From Neoscytalidium dimidiatum (taxonomy: Eukaryota > Ascomycota > Dothideomycetes > Botryosphaeriales > Botryosphaeriaceae): a DNA stretch of 64,000 bases. The stretch spans positions 2,914,001 through 2,978,000 of the forward strand of contig CM074701.1 of the NCBI GenBank assembly GCA_037367355.1. Reading direction: 5' to 3'. How positions within the stretch are numbered: position 1 is the stretch's first letter; the number at the start of each line of letters is the position of its first letter. Made by a program: the position numbers and the translations under genes. This document shows positions 47,337-60,458 of the stretch, piece after piece. The notes below the pieces were generated by a model. The model had not been told where the DNA came from and did not search any database. It saw only the letters and a program-made list of their open reading frames with translations.

Positions 47337-50300
47337 TTTGATAGTGAATGGCGAGATCCTGTCTCCGGATAATTGTTCGAATGAATGTAGACTGTGAGAG
47401 CCGGTCCCGAAAGAATGACTGAAGTTGCAAGTAATGTTCGCTTGACACTGTGCGACAGCGGACTACAAACATGTTATAGAGCGCCGAGGAGAAATGTAGG
47501 TGCTGCAAATACGAAGAGGTCTGGTCATGTCTGTGTTTCAAGTCGCAGATTAATTAAGGGTGATTGTCGATTGTTTCCAAACGGAAGTTTGCTACTCCAC
47601 TCAGACCATGCCGCGAGGTGTGCGCAGATTGGACGACTGTCTTTTAGTCAACTATTGCGGGCTGTTCCGACATGAATGGGGAACTGGCGATCACCTCACG
47701 ACATTTCATGGGCCAATTGAGGTTCGGCGTGCAGCCGCCGCGCACTGACGCTGGCATCTTCCGTACAACGAGAAGAGCGCAGCGGGGAGCCTGATCATCG
47801 AATCTCACTGCAAGAGAATGTTGAGCATCTCTTCATCCAAGGCATGTTCTCTGTATACAGCGCTCCCTGGCAGGGTCAGGGATGCCGCCGAGGCATGTCG
47901 GGCGAATCATCCGGCGAAACGAACGGTCAAAACACGCTGAAACGAAGGCTTGTATCGCCTTAGCTATAGAATACCCGCCAATCAGAGCGCGCAGGTGGAT
48001 GACCAGATTTCCGAACGAGCCGGAATGACCTGCAGCAAACGAATCAGCGGGGTAATAGCGGTAATTATATGACCATCTTTTCAGCATCAACAGTCTGGTC
48101 AAAGCGCAAGGCGGGCGAGGCGACATACCTGAACTAACTCGATTACGACTATATGCGGCTCTTCTCGCTCCCTACAATCTGCCTCTGGAAGATCTAGGTT
48201 CAATCTGAGTTTGGTGTGTTATTACAATGATTGCCATATTGTGAACATCGACGGAAAAATAGTGCTCTTGCATAGCCTTAGCGACTCATCGCGTGTACAG
48301 AGATACGCAACTACAGCAGTCCAAAAGGTTGAAATAGGCAACCAGTAAGCATGTCATCGGGAAGCACCAAGATCCCAGTCAGTTGTACAGGAATGGTAGC
48401 GCTCATCCTATGCTGTGCCAATATTGGTCGCCTGTGGAGCTACAGGATGCCATGTATTGATCGCAAGATGAAGCGACCACGAACGGTATGTCAGACTGGA
48501 AAACCAGCGACGTCATCTGCGACAGAACGAAAACAGACTACGGTCATGAGATAGCACAATGTAAGATGCTCGAAGTGAGGACGAAGATCTGCAAGCTGCA
48601 CGGGAAGCGGTCATATTTGCTGCACGTTTACCATAGCCCCGGGCGCGCATGCAGTAGTCGCACGGAACGGCCAGCTGCTGTGGAGCACGCACTTTGGCGA
48701 GAGGCTCGTGATAAGTAGGACTGGTAAGGACATGCGGCTTTCTCGATCAGACGACTCCCGGCCATGAAAAGGCACTGTACAAAGTGTGTGTTCGACAAGA
48801 TGTGCTACAACGGCACCCTGCCAGGTTGATAGCTGTCATTGAGCCCCCAGACTTGGCCAAGCATGTGAAACGTCGCCTGATCTATTACTGGTGGTTATAG
48901 CGTTTGACGAATTTGTTCTTCTGATAAGCTCAAAGGTATCCCTGCGCGGCTGGAAGATGGGCATTGGCGATGCAAATAGCTATGAGGCGCATTCAGACGT
49001 GTCCAACGCCGGGACAAAGGTCGATGACCAGGCGAGCTGCGGGCAATGAAAGAAGGGCGCCATGATTATTTGACGTGGCGACAGACACCGGTGGGGCGAG
49101 ATGTTCCCCGAGCAGTATCAGAACGAAAGCGGCACAGCGAAACATGTGGGATTCAAGGGTGGACGTCCCAACGGAGGCAGGGAGAGCTTAGCCCAAAGCG
49201 GCTGCGTGGTGCGGAGAGCAAAATTTATTTTATCCACTCCACCAAGCGAACCGAACCCATCCATGGCAGCAGACGGCTCGCGGCTCGTGTCGGACGGCGC
49301 GATTGGGTCGATCTGCCGCTGGCTGCCAACGATGGTAGCCGGAGCCCTTTCTTCTCGAGCTTGAGCCACTGACGACGCGGAGTTTTGGCAGCTGAGTTCC
49401 CCCACCGTATTCAGCGCTCACCTTTCCCACCCAGGGAATTCGTTTGGTATTGCGTCTCTGCTTTTTCTCCTGGTGTCCTTGGCTCCAACGCGAATGACCT
49501 GGGCGGGCAAGCGTGTTTTGAGGACGGAATGCGGCAACAATGGCGCATGCGAACACGACCCGCGCTGCAAGGTGAGACAAAGATAGCAGGGCGGGGTTTC
49601 CGCACCCTGTCAGCCGGGCTCGTATAAGAGAGTTGCAGCAGGATTGGCACCGCGACCGCGGCAGGGAGCGAGCGCACTCTGCCGCACCGTTGCAGCACGA
49701 AGAGCGACACCGTCGCCAGGCAGCAGGGCCAACCAGCGAGTCGTTGCGGTCGCTGCAGATTATTGCGGCGCACGAGTAGCGCGCAGGAATCCGTCACCAG
49801 GCCAGCAGATACGACCCAAGGGAGGAGGAGAGAGTTCCGTTTTCAAGCCCTGGCCCACCCCAGTCGCTGACGGCCTGCCTCTCTCTCGCGCTGCTGCATG
49901 AACGTCGACAAGGTTCCACTGGTGGTGCTGCATGTCCAAGTCTTCGGAGCGATTGTTGCTGGCATGCGCGGAGAAAACTGACTCTCGCAGAGACATACCC
50001 ACAATTAATTCTCGTAGGGCCAACGTCGCTGGCATCGCAGCGGCTCTGTCGAGGGCGAGACGGGGGCGAAGAACAAAGGAACAAAGGGCGAGGGAGATTG
50101 TCATCCGTGATGCTGACATGGCGCCACACGCAGGCCGGCTTTGCATGGGCCTATCGCAGGCGCGCCGGTGTGGTGTGCAGGAATCGTGGCTGGCCGGGTG
50201 GGATTGGCGGCGGACGAAAGAACTGCAACGCTACCCGGCGGATTTGGCCGCCAGCCCGCCGCCCTTCCCTTCGTGCCGATTGTTTCCCCGGCTGGCCTCG

Positions 50301-50728
50301 CCGCTTGCGGGTACCTGAAGCCACACGTGCGCGATGGCTGGCTGACTCTGCACTGCTTAATCCGACCTTTTGAGCCCTCGCGACCACCCCTCTTCTCGTC
50401 GAGCCAAGCAGAGGCAGAGCGAGCCATCGCTTGGTTGTTCGTATCGTGTTACTCGCGCTTCTCCCGCAGCCTGTCCGGACGAAATGAAACCCTAAAACTT
50501 GGTCTTATCGGCTCATGTATTAGAGATAAGTAGTACATACAATCTATCGTTTCGTAAGACTCGTAGCGATGGGAATGCCCGTTGCTGAAAGCTCCATCAC
50601 GCCAAAGACGACAAGAGACCCGCTCATGTGCTGCCGAACTGCATCACCTGTTGCCAAAACCCGTGTCTATAGTTTCCCGGACGAAAGAGATAATCGAAAA
50701 GAAAGTTCGTCGTTGGACATGCACAGCT
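47337..50728. other. Long gene-poor region (3.4 kb)
   Basis: No gene, tRNA or clear repeat is supported. The right part (49000-50500) is GC-rich with several overlapping open frames on both strands. They have no domains and no consistent splice sites, typical of frames opened by composition. The left end should hold the promoter of the secreted protein gene. Confidence 0.45.
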
Positions 50729-52164
50729 CTAACAGCCGTTGTATCCCTTCTGCTGCCACATCTTGACGCTCTTGACCAGCAGCTCACCCTTCTTCTGCCA
50801 CGTTGGGTACCACTGGTCTCTAGCCTTCCAGAAATCCATCCTCGCCGTTTCACTGGCGTCAACCCACGGCTTGCTGGCCTTGCCGTCCTTGAACCAGCCG
50901 TTCGTGCCGCCCACCGCGACGTTGATGATGAGGTAGAAGTCCTCATCGAACGGAGTGGCGTTGCTGTCGGTCTGGCTCCATGGATCAACCAGGCGCGTGC
51001 CGTTGCTGTCCGACAGTGGGAACTGGCCCTTATCCCAGAAAGGCTTGTTGAAGTTGTTGTACATGACTTGGATCAGACGGGTGTCGACGTACGTAAAGAT
51101 GTACTTTTCGCTCCACTCCATGCCGAACGTGTGGAAGCCCTTGGTGTAGGTAGTGTGAAGAGCCTTGCGCTTGACGTTGCTGGTCCACCACGCGTCCGAC
51201 TCGGTGTCCGGGCCGAAGTGCAGCGCACTGCTGATGATGTTGTTTCCACCCGTGGGATAGGTGTAGTTGTTGCCGCGGGATTCCATGATGTCGATCTCTC
51301 CAGACCTTGGCCATGTGCCGTACGTCGAGTTCTTCGGCAGCATCCAGATAGCCGGCCACAGCCAGTCGCCCTCGGGCAGCTGCGCAACCACCTCCACCCT
51401 GCCGAATTTGATGTTCGCGCCAACCTTTGTATTGATGCGAGCTGACTTAACGGGGTTGACAATAGTGCCGTTCGTGGTGTTCGTCGACGTGACACAGCTG
51501 CCCCAGTTGGAGCCAGTGCACGTTCCGTCGTCCAGCAGGTTGATGACGTTGTTCGAGTCAATGAGCTTCTGGTCCTGCAGCGTCGGCTTGAGATGCAGGA
51601 TGCCGTCCTGGACAAATGCGTTCTCGTCGGTGTTGGTCGTCATTTCGAACTGGCCGTTGCTGCGGTCTGTTAGCATAATCGCGTCGTAACATCCGCCTTT
51701 GGATCGACTTACCCAAATCCGCCGACCTCGACCTCCTTCGTCCAGACCTTGTTGTTCAGGCCATTGGCAAAGTTGTCATCGAGCACAGGGCAGTATTCGT
51801 GCTTGATGACGTTGCGCAGGCCATCCCAGATGAGTACACCAGTCACACCAAAGCCCAAGAAGATGCCGATGATGGGAATGATAGTAGTCCACTTAGCCTT
51901 GGGATCTTTCTTGTCCTTCCATGGCTGCTCTACACTCCCCTTCTTTATCCGTCTCGAGCGAAAGTACCGTTGCGTAGCAATGCCGCTGTTGCCGATGTCG
52001 TAAAAGGAACCGGTAGTGGAGGCGGGCATGGACCCGTACGGGGTAGCGAATGGATTGGAAGGAGGCCCATTGCGAGGGGTGGAAGCGGCGGGGGCAATAC
52101 GGTCGCTGTCCGGCGTGCCAGGCCGGGGCGTAGCAGTGGCCGTGGTTGTGGCCGTTCCAGACAT
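50729..52164 (-). CDS. Membrane-anchored GH16 beta-glucanase
   Basis: Two exons: 52164-51713 and 51659-50729, giving 460 aa, with one 53-nt intron. The first 92 residues are Ser/Thr/Pro-rich and then basic (cytoplasmic), followed by one membrane segment (about 94-113, IIPIIGIFLGFGVTGVLIW). The enzyme is therefore a type II protein with its catalytic domain outside. The GH16 site EIDIME (E272, D274, E277) is intact, in the context PRSGEIDIMESRG. Further family segments are WPAIWMLP, the NNIISSALHFGP block and FYLIINVAVGGTNGWF. The family cuts or remodels beta-1,3-glucan; a wall-remodelling role at the plasma membrane or in the secretory pathway is inferred. Confidence 0.9.
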
Positions 52165-55100
52165 GGTAACGAGAGCAGCGCTCAGAAGTGTTTGTTTTGC
52201 TGCACCCTAGCGATGAAGGGACAGGCGCTCCTGGGGGGAAGGGAAAACGAGAGACGGGCTTTAATGAGAAGAAACACAAGCAGCTGGGCGGGACTGGTCA
52301 AGATAAGGTTCCCGCAGAAAGAGGTCGGGGTCCAGAAGCAGGCGAATTTAGACCCATGGTCCGATGGCCTAGAGCGGCACGGACATGGAGCTGGACTCGA
52401 CGATACCGGTTTCAAGAGCTCGCAGCAGGCGAGATCTCCAGCGGCGACGGCATCAGCCATCCAGGCCTCCGTCGGGCACCAAATACGAAGATGTGCGGGA
52501 GGGAGCGGTCGATATTGCGGCGACAACCGAATTCGGAAATGGTGGTTCTGGCTGCAGCCAAGGTGTTGGTTTGCATGGGCGGGCGAGGGATGCGGCAGAC
52601 GGCGCTCCCATCAGACACACTAGCGGCGGCAAAGAGCTATTATTGAGACTATCGACGCGACTTTGTTGGCAGACAGACTGCATGAGCTGCCAATGGCCGC
52701 AGCAGCCCATGCGTGGCGGGCTCTCGTGCGGCGTCATCGCTGTCAGGCACGGCGCGAGCACGCGCACTCGGTCTAGATAGCGGCCGGCTGGGTGGGCAAA
52801 GGGGGGGAATGGAGAAGCGGCAGAGTGGTTGACGATGGGGAGCTGGCCGGCGCAGTGACGTTGGGACGGACTCGAGCTCGCTTGGGCGGCACGGTGCCGT
52901 GGGTGCCAGGGCGAACGAAGAGCGAAGGGCGGCGGGCAGAGCGATTGTCGCCAGGGCTCAACTTCTGGCTTTCCTCCGCGAATCCCTGCCTGGGGCTGCA
53001 TTAGCGCAGCTCGGGTGAATAGAACGGGCAGGCGCTAGAAAAGCCAAGCGGGCGGAGGGCAACGCGCTTGCGCCCGCTGCTCCACAACCTCATCTTCTTC
53101 CACCACTATGCCCGTCTGCAACCAGCAAGCTCCACTCCCCGTGCGCCTTTGCCTCCGGCCCCCGGCCCCCGGTCGAGCGAGCCCTCCATCATGCCCGCGT
53201 CCGAGCCCGGCCACGCGCCGCTTGCTTACCGTCCGTCTTTGTGTGCCCTCACTCATCTTCGGCCGCCCGAGGACCGTCCTCCCTCCCGATAACCTCGTGC
53301 CGGCTATGTATAGGGTCCATCTCCGTCACCATCTACCTGTTAGGCTAATCGGTGCCAGACTGACATGTCCCAGGGATGCGCAAGACATGGGTCTCGCCCA
53401 AGTGATGGCGCTACCACGCCAGACGTGCTGCCACGTTGATTTGCACCCACGGCCAGCAAGCACTCTGCGACTTCCTGCTCGCGCCCGCTCGTATGTTGCG
53501 AGTCGCTCTTTCTTGCGGCATGCTCCGCCAGAGGCATAGGAGCCACTTCGTATCGTGCCTTCGCCATGTCCACTCCGAGTCGTCTAGCTGCATGTGAAGA
53601 GATGCAGCGGTCTGGCTCCCTCCAGGCACCATTTGCCGCAGATAGCACGCACAGGCAGCCTGCTCATACCCATTGACGGTCCAGTGGCCATCAAGCTTGT
53701 CGGCCGCCCCGGCGTGACGCGCTCGATGAGTGACCGAGGCCCCAAATCTGGACGCAGCGCTTTTTCGCCGCATGAATTTTGCCCTCTTACCCTGCGTCTC
53801 GGCCGCATCCAATTCAACATTTCCCGCAGTCCACGCGGTCGGCAGGCGCCGCTGCGTCTTCTTGCTGCAGCACGACACTTATCTCAGCTGTCAAAAGCGC
53901 TCCCAATCGACGCCACAGTGCTCAATTCGAGCGTCTGTCGATCTGAATCAGGCATTCTGCGGGACCGGGAGGCGAGAAGTCCGGCCAGCTCATGATCGGC
54001 GCTCGTTCCGCGAGTCCGCGCCCTGCCCTACGATCTGGCCTCGGTGATTAACCCCTTGCCAGACGTACTCCGCGCACATCGTACCCACTCTTCGGTCTCA
54101 GATGCGAATCCATGACTCTCCACATGCCCAGCTATCTTGAAATGCTTTTCAGCTCCGACCGCCCGGACTCTACCGGCAGACACTAACGCTTCTTTAGTAC
54201 GATCTCGACCCTTCGCGTCCACATCGGGGAATTCACGCTTGATTGACGTCTCAAGAGGAAGTCGTGTCATCCAGTCTAGATTCTGCTCGCCGTTCGAGAC
54301 ACTATTCCAGCCCAGTATAGAAGGTTAATTTCACTTCTGTGGCGTAGGCAAGTACGCCGCTCCCTATCAAATCGTTGTTGCGGCTCATTGGAGGCCGCGC
54401 GTCACCAGGACGCGGGAGAAAATCTTTTCAATTCTGCGATCGTTTGTCGTTTGCCGTTCTGAATAACAACATTACTGTCCTTCCGAACCCCGTTATCTCT
54501 GTTTTTCGTGGAGTATACTAGCGCATTCTGTCAAACACGTGATGAGCTCTCAAGACAACAACTGACCCATTTGATCAAACCCTCCGGTTTATCCACTAAG
54601 TCTTTAACCCCATTCTATTTAGCCTATGACTCCTCATTGCACAAGAAGCCTTTCTCCACAACAAACCACTTTCCGTTTCTCATCCGTTCGAAAAGTCTAT
54701 GTTGCCATTCAAGAAAGACGAGCTTACAAATCTGCAGGTGTCCTGTGACAGTACTTGGATCCTTTTGATTATTGAAGCTACACGGACTCCAAACTTTGTC
54801 TTCTCCGTGCACACATGCCCATTTGCTAGAATGGATACAATTCCATCTGATATAAGTTACCGTAGTAGATCTGTTTCTCTCTTTTCAGGAATTAATCTTT
54901 GATGTTACTATCACCTATTCGCAAGCCTTTGTCATGCCAAACACAAAGGGGTTTTTTGATTATTAACAATTTTGGCATTCGTCGAGGCTCTTACTCTCAG
55001 CATTTCGTACTAACGATAGTGCAGAACAGTGCAATAGTCTTCTCATAAATCACAACCTCCAGAAAATGTTAAAGATGAAATCGAATTAGTATTCCCCTGC

Positions 55101-55207
55101 TCCAGCCTCTAGCATACTCTTTCATCATCCCGCTTTAGCCGTAACTAGACACTTCTAGAAAGGGTACATGTGTGTACTTCAAAAGCTTTCTCGCACAATC
55201 TGAAAGG
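52165..55207. other. Long intergenic region (3.0 kb)
   Basis: No gene is supported. Several GC-rich frames (52188-52646, 52453-53001, 53108-53539, 53411-53878) overlap each other on both strands and lack domains. From 54300 to 55170 the DNA is richer in A and T and should include the promoter of the J-domain protein. Confidence 0.45.
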
Positions 55208-56479
55208 ATGTCTGGCAGCTTTGTACGCGAGATTGAGAAGCGTATCAAGCGGCGTCTCGAGACGACCGACCAGCACACGAACAAGCTTCGTGGCGCCATT
55301 GACATTTACTTAGGAGTAGGCAGTACCGTCGCCGTACGCAACGGCCTTCCTGTAGCGCTAGTACACGAAGCTACGGGGCGTGCATTCCGTCTTGGAAGCT
55401 CTCCCAAATTTGAATTCTCGACCGAAGATATGGTGCCTATGCCTCGCATTCCCTTGCTCGATGAATTCCGCGGTGTCTGCAGCAGGGATCCATCGATGCA
55501 ACGTACCCCAGAACATTTTCTACATTACGCTCAGTTCACTAGACAAGTCCCTAGAGTCCCGTCCAACTACGGAAGGATCCATCGTTCAAGCCAATCGGCA
55601 TACGACGTCCGCGAGGCTGCTCCGCTCCAGCAGCGTGCCTCGCGTCACGCCTCTTTCGGGTCCACTTTTGCCAGGCCTATCAGCCACCGGGGGTCCGGAT
55701 CAAGCAGGAACGGAGGCGGCTTCTTCAGCCGTGTATACAGTCGTCACAACGGCAATACGCGCCAGAGCCTCCGCGATGGCGGCCGACAGGCCGAGCGTGA
55801 GCGCGCCAGGAGCAACGAGCGGTTCCGCAGGGAGGCCGAAGCAGCCAGGAGACGTGCAGATAATGGAAGACGCGGACGCGATCTGTTCGACGGGCTCGAC
55901 GCTGATCTTGGCTACTCCGCATCGCGCCCCAGCTCGACCGCGTCACCCGGCAGTGACAACAATTACGACACGGAGACTCGCGTACCCGGCGGTTCAGGGG
56001 CTTTCGACGAGGACACATTCCGCGAGAGCTTTCGGGACTTCCCCAGCTCGTCGGGCTACTCTTCCTTCAACACGGAGACGCGTGCGCCCGGCAGATCCTC
56101 AGGGCACCACTCCCCTCCCCCTCCGCCATCCGAACAGCCTGAACACGAGCACTCTAGCGGCTCGCATGGAGGACCGCCGCCGCCACAGACGTTCCTTACA
56201 GATCCTCCTTCCAACGAGACGCCGGGCGCGCGCCTCGAGCGGCTGTTGCGCATCCCGTACAGCTACTACGCCGTTCTGGGCGTCGGCAGGACCGCGTCGG
56301 AAGACGAGATCAGGAAGGCGTACCGGAGGCTCGCGCTGGCGCACCACCCCGACCGGAACGCGCACGACCAGGAGGAGGCGGCGCGGATGTTCAAGGCGGT
56401 CGGCGAGGCGTACGAGGTGCTCTCCGATTCGGTGAGGAGGGAGATCTACGATTTGCGCCTTGGTATGAAGCCGGAGTGA
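55208..56479 (+). CDS. J-domain co-chaperone with long disordered N-terminal part
   Basis: Intronless, 423 aa. The first about 90 residues are a compact, unnamed region ([22 protein letters not shown]). About 250 low-complexity residues rich in Ser, Arg, Gly and Pro follow, including a basic coiled stretch around [19 protein letters not shown] and a [16 protein letters not shown] run. The J domain lies near the C-terminus (about 350-415: [24 protein letters not shown] in [14 protein letters not shown]). HPD is intact, so it should stimulate an Hsp70 ATPase. No Gly/Phe, zinc-finger or substrate-binding C-terminal domain follows, making it a class C (type III) J protein. The client or location is unknown. 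Confidence 0.88.
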   Translation: MSGSFVREIEKRIKRRLETTDQHTNKLRGAIDIYLGVGSTVAVRNGLPVALVHEATGRAFRLGSSPKFEFSTEDMVPMPRIPLLDEFRGVCSRDPSMQRTPEHFLHYAQFTRQVPRVPSNYGRIHRSSQSAYDVREAAPLQQRASRHASFGSTFARPISHRGSGSSRNGGGFFSRVYSRHNGNTRQSLRDGGRQAERERARSNERFRREAEAARRRADNGRRGRDLFDGLDADLGYSASRPSSTASPGSDNNYDTETRVPGGSGAFDEDTFRESFRDFPSSSGYSSFNTETRAPGRSSGHHSPPPPPSEQPEHEHSSGSHGGPPPPQTFLTDPPSNETPGARLERLLRIPYSYYAVLGVGRTASEDEIRKAYRRLALAHHPDRNAHDQEEAARMFKAVGEAYEVLSDSVRREIYDLRLGMKPE

Positions 56480-57604
56480 GAGAAGATCGGGTCTTTGTCT
56501 TGGCATTCGTCTTTAGTCGGACAAGGTAAGTGTGTTGCATTTCGGTTTCCTCTGTTGATGGGAAAATAGAGGGTGGCTCGGATTTTTGGGCAGAATTTGT
56601 TGGTCTCTTACGTATTTATTCGCTTCGTCGTATTCATAATGTTCTTGATATTGCCATATCTGATTCCCGGAAGCAATGCCTTAAATATGTCCATCCTCAG
56701 GAGCTAACTGTGCAATGAAGCAGGTTCAGGAAGCATGGTGAATTGGGCTTAGAGATCCCTTTCATGGCACTATGAAAGCGGGAGGGTAGTCTAAGGCTCA
56801 CCGCCAAGGTCCTGGAAAATGCTCGTTAACGCCATTGTTTAGCTCCGGTGTGAATATGGTGTGCACGAGGACTGATCGAAAGGTGTACCATTCTCTGAGA
56901 GACAAGAACAAGGGGCGCATTCAATCTCACTTTTTCCCAGTCTTTACGCGCGCATCTACACGTCTTGCGCTCCTACGCCTTGCTCTTCAGCCACGGGCAT
57001 TGTCATTCGGCCTCTCCCACCCATATTCGTGTTTTTAAGGATGCATGTCATCTCCAGGTCAAGCCAAACCTCAGATAACGTGCAAGCCTAACGCAACTCT
57101 GCCGCTCCCGCCAAACCTGGTCAACGTGCTTCCGGGCTCCTGCGGCTCCACTTCTATACCATTCCAAGTCTGAACTCCGTAGACGCCTTCTCTAGCATTC
57201 AGCTCTTCCAAGTCCTGTTATTTACCCCGTTAGTCCAGCCCCCAACGTTCCTTCGATCCTCTCGAAACGTCGGCACAACCCTCCTGGCGTGTTCTCTCCT
57301 CCCACTGGCAATATCGCCATTTTCTCGTCGTCTACTAGCAGTAGTAGTAGTAGCGGCGGTGGCGGCGGGCGGCGAGTCCTCTTCCTCTTCCCTCCGTCCT
57401 CCCTCCGCCGTCGCGCTCAGCCAGCCTGCACAGTCAACGATGTGGCCGCATCTCCACCAGCCTCCTTGTTGCGCTCTAGATCAACATGTGCTAATACATG
57501 TCAGCCGGCCTGGGTCTCCTCCGTGTTGCGTGAATGTCCTGTCCTCAATGGGCGGCGATCTTGTCCTCAAGCCGGGTAATTGTGGCGCTTCCCTTTGTTT
57601 TTTT

Positions 57605-57626
57605 TCTCTCTCTCTCTCTCTCTCTC
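57605..57626. repeat. (TC)11 microsatellite
   Basis: Eleven uninterrupted TC units follow a run of T. It lies in a gene-free stretch. An array of this length is likely to vary between strains. Confidence 0.9.
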
Positions 57627-58197
57627 CTAGATTTGGAGGGAGAGGGCGCGTCTGTCGATGGGAGGTTGAGAGTACAAGCGCATATTGCAGTCGTTATGGG
57701 GCGATGAAGTAGGTTGTCAGGAGTAAGAGTGCAAAGTAGTAATGCTAGTTTCTTTAGAGGAAGGCGGTGTAGGTGTGGAGGGTGTACGATTATGGCAATG
57801 GCGTGGAAGGGGGGAGCGGAGGAGGAGAGGCATGAAGAAGGAAGTAGCGCCATATAGACTATAAGCGTACAGTTGCGGTAGGTGTTATACGTGATATGCT
57901 GGTCTCTCCTTACGGTGGGTAGCGGTCGGGGTCTAAGATGCCGTGCCAGAGGTTGATGTCTTTCTCGCATAGGCCCTGAGCATGTACTGTCTTGTGGAGT
58001 TCGCGGGAAGCTTCCAGTCGACAAACAGGAATGTTTTACAGTCGAAAGTACCTATTATACCTCGATGGACTGCCTATGCTGCTCGCGATCCTGATCTTGA
58101 AGATCATGACATCCAGGCGCGGTACCGCAGGGATCGGATTCGCAATGTCCCAAATAACTCTACTGGCGGGATTTCTCGGGGAAAAAGGAAGAGAGAG

Positions 58198-58212
58198 AAA
58201 AAAAAAAAAAAA
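58198..58212. repeat. Poly-A run of 15
   Basis: Fifteen A in a row after a GAGAGAG stretch in intergenic DNA. Confidence 0.9.
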
Positions 58213-58567
58213 GGAAGCTAAATTGCGCTACCAACCTGTGCGGAACTTGTGAGAGGGGTGGAATGTGGAGGTAAAGCGTCTTGGTTAGTCTTGTCGACTG
58301 TCACATTTCCCAGTAGCGTCATTCTGTAATGACTCCATGTTTCTCTTCATGAGAATGGTTTTCATTGAAATAATGATATGACTGCGGTCAGGCCAGTTCG
58401 AGACAATCGAAAGTACGCGCTCGCAGTTCTCGTCACACGCTCAAAGCTTTCTGAACGGTCAAACAATCGTTAGCATTTGAGCCCCCTCTCACCTTCAGGC
58501 GAGACGGAGCGTTTATTTATTCTAATTACATTTTTATGATTTTCAGGCATTTCGAGCAAAAAGGGAC

Positions 58568-59584
58568 TCACGGCCTCTTTCCCTCCACGGCCTCCTTGGT
58601 CTTCTGGTCCAGGTCCTCCTTGGGCAGGCCGAGCTCGTCGTTCCAGTACTTGGGGAAGACGCCGAGCTGCTGCTTCTTGCCGTAGGTGGCGGCGAGCAGC
58701 AGGTCGGTGGCGGTGCTGAAGTCGCCCTGGGCCAGCTTGGCGCCGACCTCCTTGACGCGGGCCTCGGTGTCGACCTCCTGGGCGACGGTGAACTTGGCGC
58801 CGGTGGCCTTCTCCAGCGCGGCCACGACCTGGTTCTGCGTGGTCACGTGGCTGGCGATGTGGACGTAGGCGTTCTTCGACTTGTCGTAGGCGGCGCCCTG
58901 GCTCAGCAGGGCGACCAGGGCCTTGCCGATGGTGTCGAGGTTGGTCACGGCGAAGGGCACGTCGCCGCCGTCCCAGATGGTGGCCTTCTTCTCGGGCACG
59001 TTGTAGCCGAGGAAGCCGGTCTTGAGGCCCCAGTCGTAGAAGGGCCCGGTGATGAGGGCCGTCCACGAGATGCTGCTCTCCTTGGTCTCAAGGTACTCGA
59101 CGATCTTGCGCTTGCCCCCGAGGAAGGGGACGAGGGTGACGACTTCTTTGGACTGCGTGTTGCAGCCATATTCTGAAGGGATGAAGCGCTTGACACCGGC
59201 GGCGATGGCGGCATCGATGATGGTCTGCTGGGCAGCGAAGCCGGGGGTGCCGACGATGGAGACGACGGCGTCCTGACCGGTAAAGGCGGACTTGAGGGAG
59301 TCTGGAGAGTAGTCGGACTTGACGACTTTGGCCTCGGAGCTAAGAGACACGTGAGCTTGTGCTAGTTGAGCATTGAGGTTAGGCAGAGTGCGTACGGGAA
59401 TGTAGACTTCGATTCGGGACGGCTGAGAACGGTCACATTGAGGGACGAGGCCAGAAACTCCTTGAGAATGGAGGGGCCAAGGTTACCGCCAGCCTAGGAC
59501 AGGGTTAGTGCGAGATTGAACTTAGGCAGAAGGCGGTGGAATACTTACACCGATGAGGATCACGTTCTTCACTGGAGAAGCCAT
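58568..59584 (-). CDS. NmrA-like/isoflavone-reductase-like NAD(P)-binding protein
   Basis: Three exons: 59584-59549 (only 12 codons), 59493-59396, 59339-58568, giving 301 aa. Introns are 55 and 56 nt. The spliced N-terminus builds the dinucleotide-binding motif VILIGAGGNLGPSIL across the first intron. The family's GVKRFIPSEYG segment follows, with KRKIVEYLE and TALITGPFYDWGL. These atypical short-chain reductases bind NADP(H); some reduce phenylpropanoid-type substrates and others only sense redox state (NmrA). No catalytic Tyr-x3-Lys is evident, so enzymatic activity is open. Cytosolic. A TATA-like CTATATAG lies near 59712-59719 on its upstream side. Confidence 0.87.
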
Positions 59585-60458
59585 CTTGGAGGAGATATGG
59601 ATGGGCGGAAGGAGGTGAGATAGGGATGATAAGCTTTGGAGTTTTTGAGAGGAATTTGGAGAATGGATTGGATTGAACTGCAGCAGAGCCTTCCAGACGG
59701 TCTCTACAGCAGACTATATAGTGTATGACATCGAGGCAGCCCCCGCCCTAAGGCAACCCCCCTCCAAGGGCGATTGCAGCCCCGCCATGCTGCCCCTCCA
59801 GGTACGATCGCGTCACACACCTGGCGAACACGCCATTCCAGACGCGTTGCGCTATGAGGCAGCCTCTCGGCGCCATCACAAATCAACCTTATTCGTCGGT
59901 TGGTGGCATCTGCCGGAGCCGGCGCGGCGCGGCCCCATGAGTGTGTACGTTTGGTGTCTGAGCTGTCGGGTGTATTTTCTAAGCTGCGGAATAAGGCGCG
60001 GAAAGTGGCCATCCGCTTATGTCACCCATCGCCCGGTCCTGGTTGGCTGCGACAGCAATCCTCTTGGCGTTGTCGCAGAGAACAGGGATTACTCTGAGGC
60101 CGCGCCACAGTTTGTCAGGCGCGGAATCATTCATCAAGCGGCGGGATGAACCGGCGGGATGTGGCCTCGGCATTACAGCACCTGCTCTCCACATTTTGGC
60201 ATATTCAACTGATCACCACCGTTACTTTCGCACCGTGCTGTCTGGCAATGCAAGGATGCTCACCATGGCGGGGCCGAAACGAGACGAACCCGAAGGAACT
60301 CGGGAAGCGGCGGAAAGCGGCGGGAAAGCACAGGCTTTGGCATCGTAATCAAAAGTTCTCATTAAGCGCTCATAGCACATGCCCGTACAGTTACATGAAA
60401 TCCCATTCCCATCCAATCCTGACTCATCCTCTTGCAAACCAATCTTGCTCACCTACGC
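59585..60458. other. Intergenic region between reductase and malate synthase
   Basis: No gene is supported. It contains the promoter of the reductase (read leftward, with CTATATAG near 59715) and the 3' end of malate synthase. Frames at 59673-60149 and 60019-60348 lack domains. Confidence 0.5.

Larger units (their letters stand above)
56480..58567. other. Intergenic region with simple repeats (2.1 kb)
   Basis: No gene is supported. Frames at 57289-57579, 57359-57712 and 57545-58024 are driven by simple repeats (AGT and GGC triplets near 57333-57370, a TC run, a poly-A run). The right end is the 3' region of the reductase gene. Confidence 0.5.

Noticed and set aside
49000..53900. Many overlapping GC-rich open frames on both strands
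   Set aside because: Apart from the GH16 gene, they have no domains or consistent splice sites and overlap each other in all frames.
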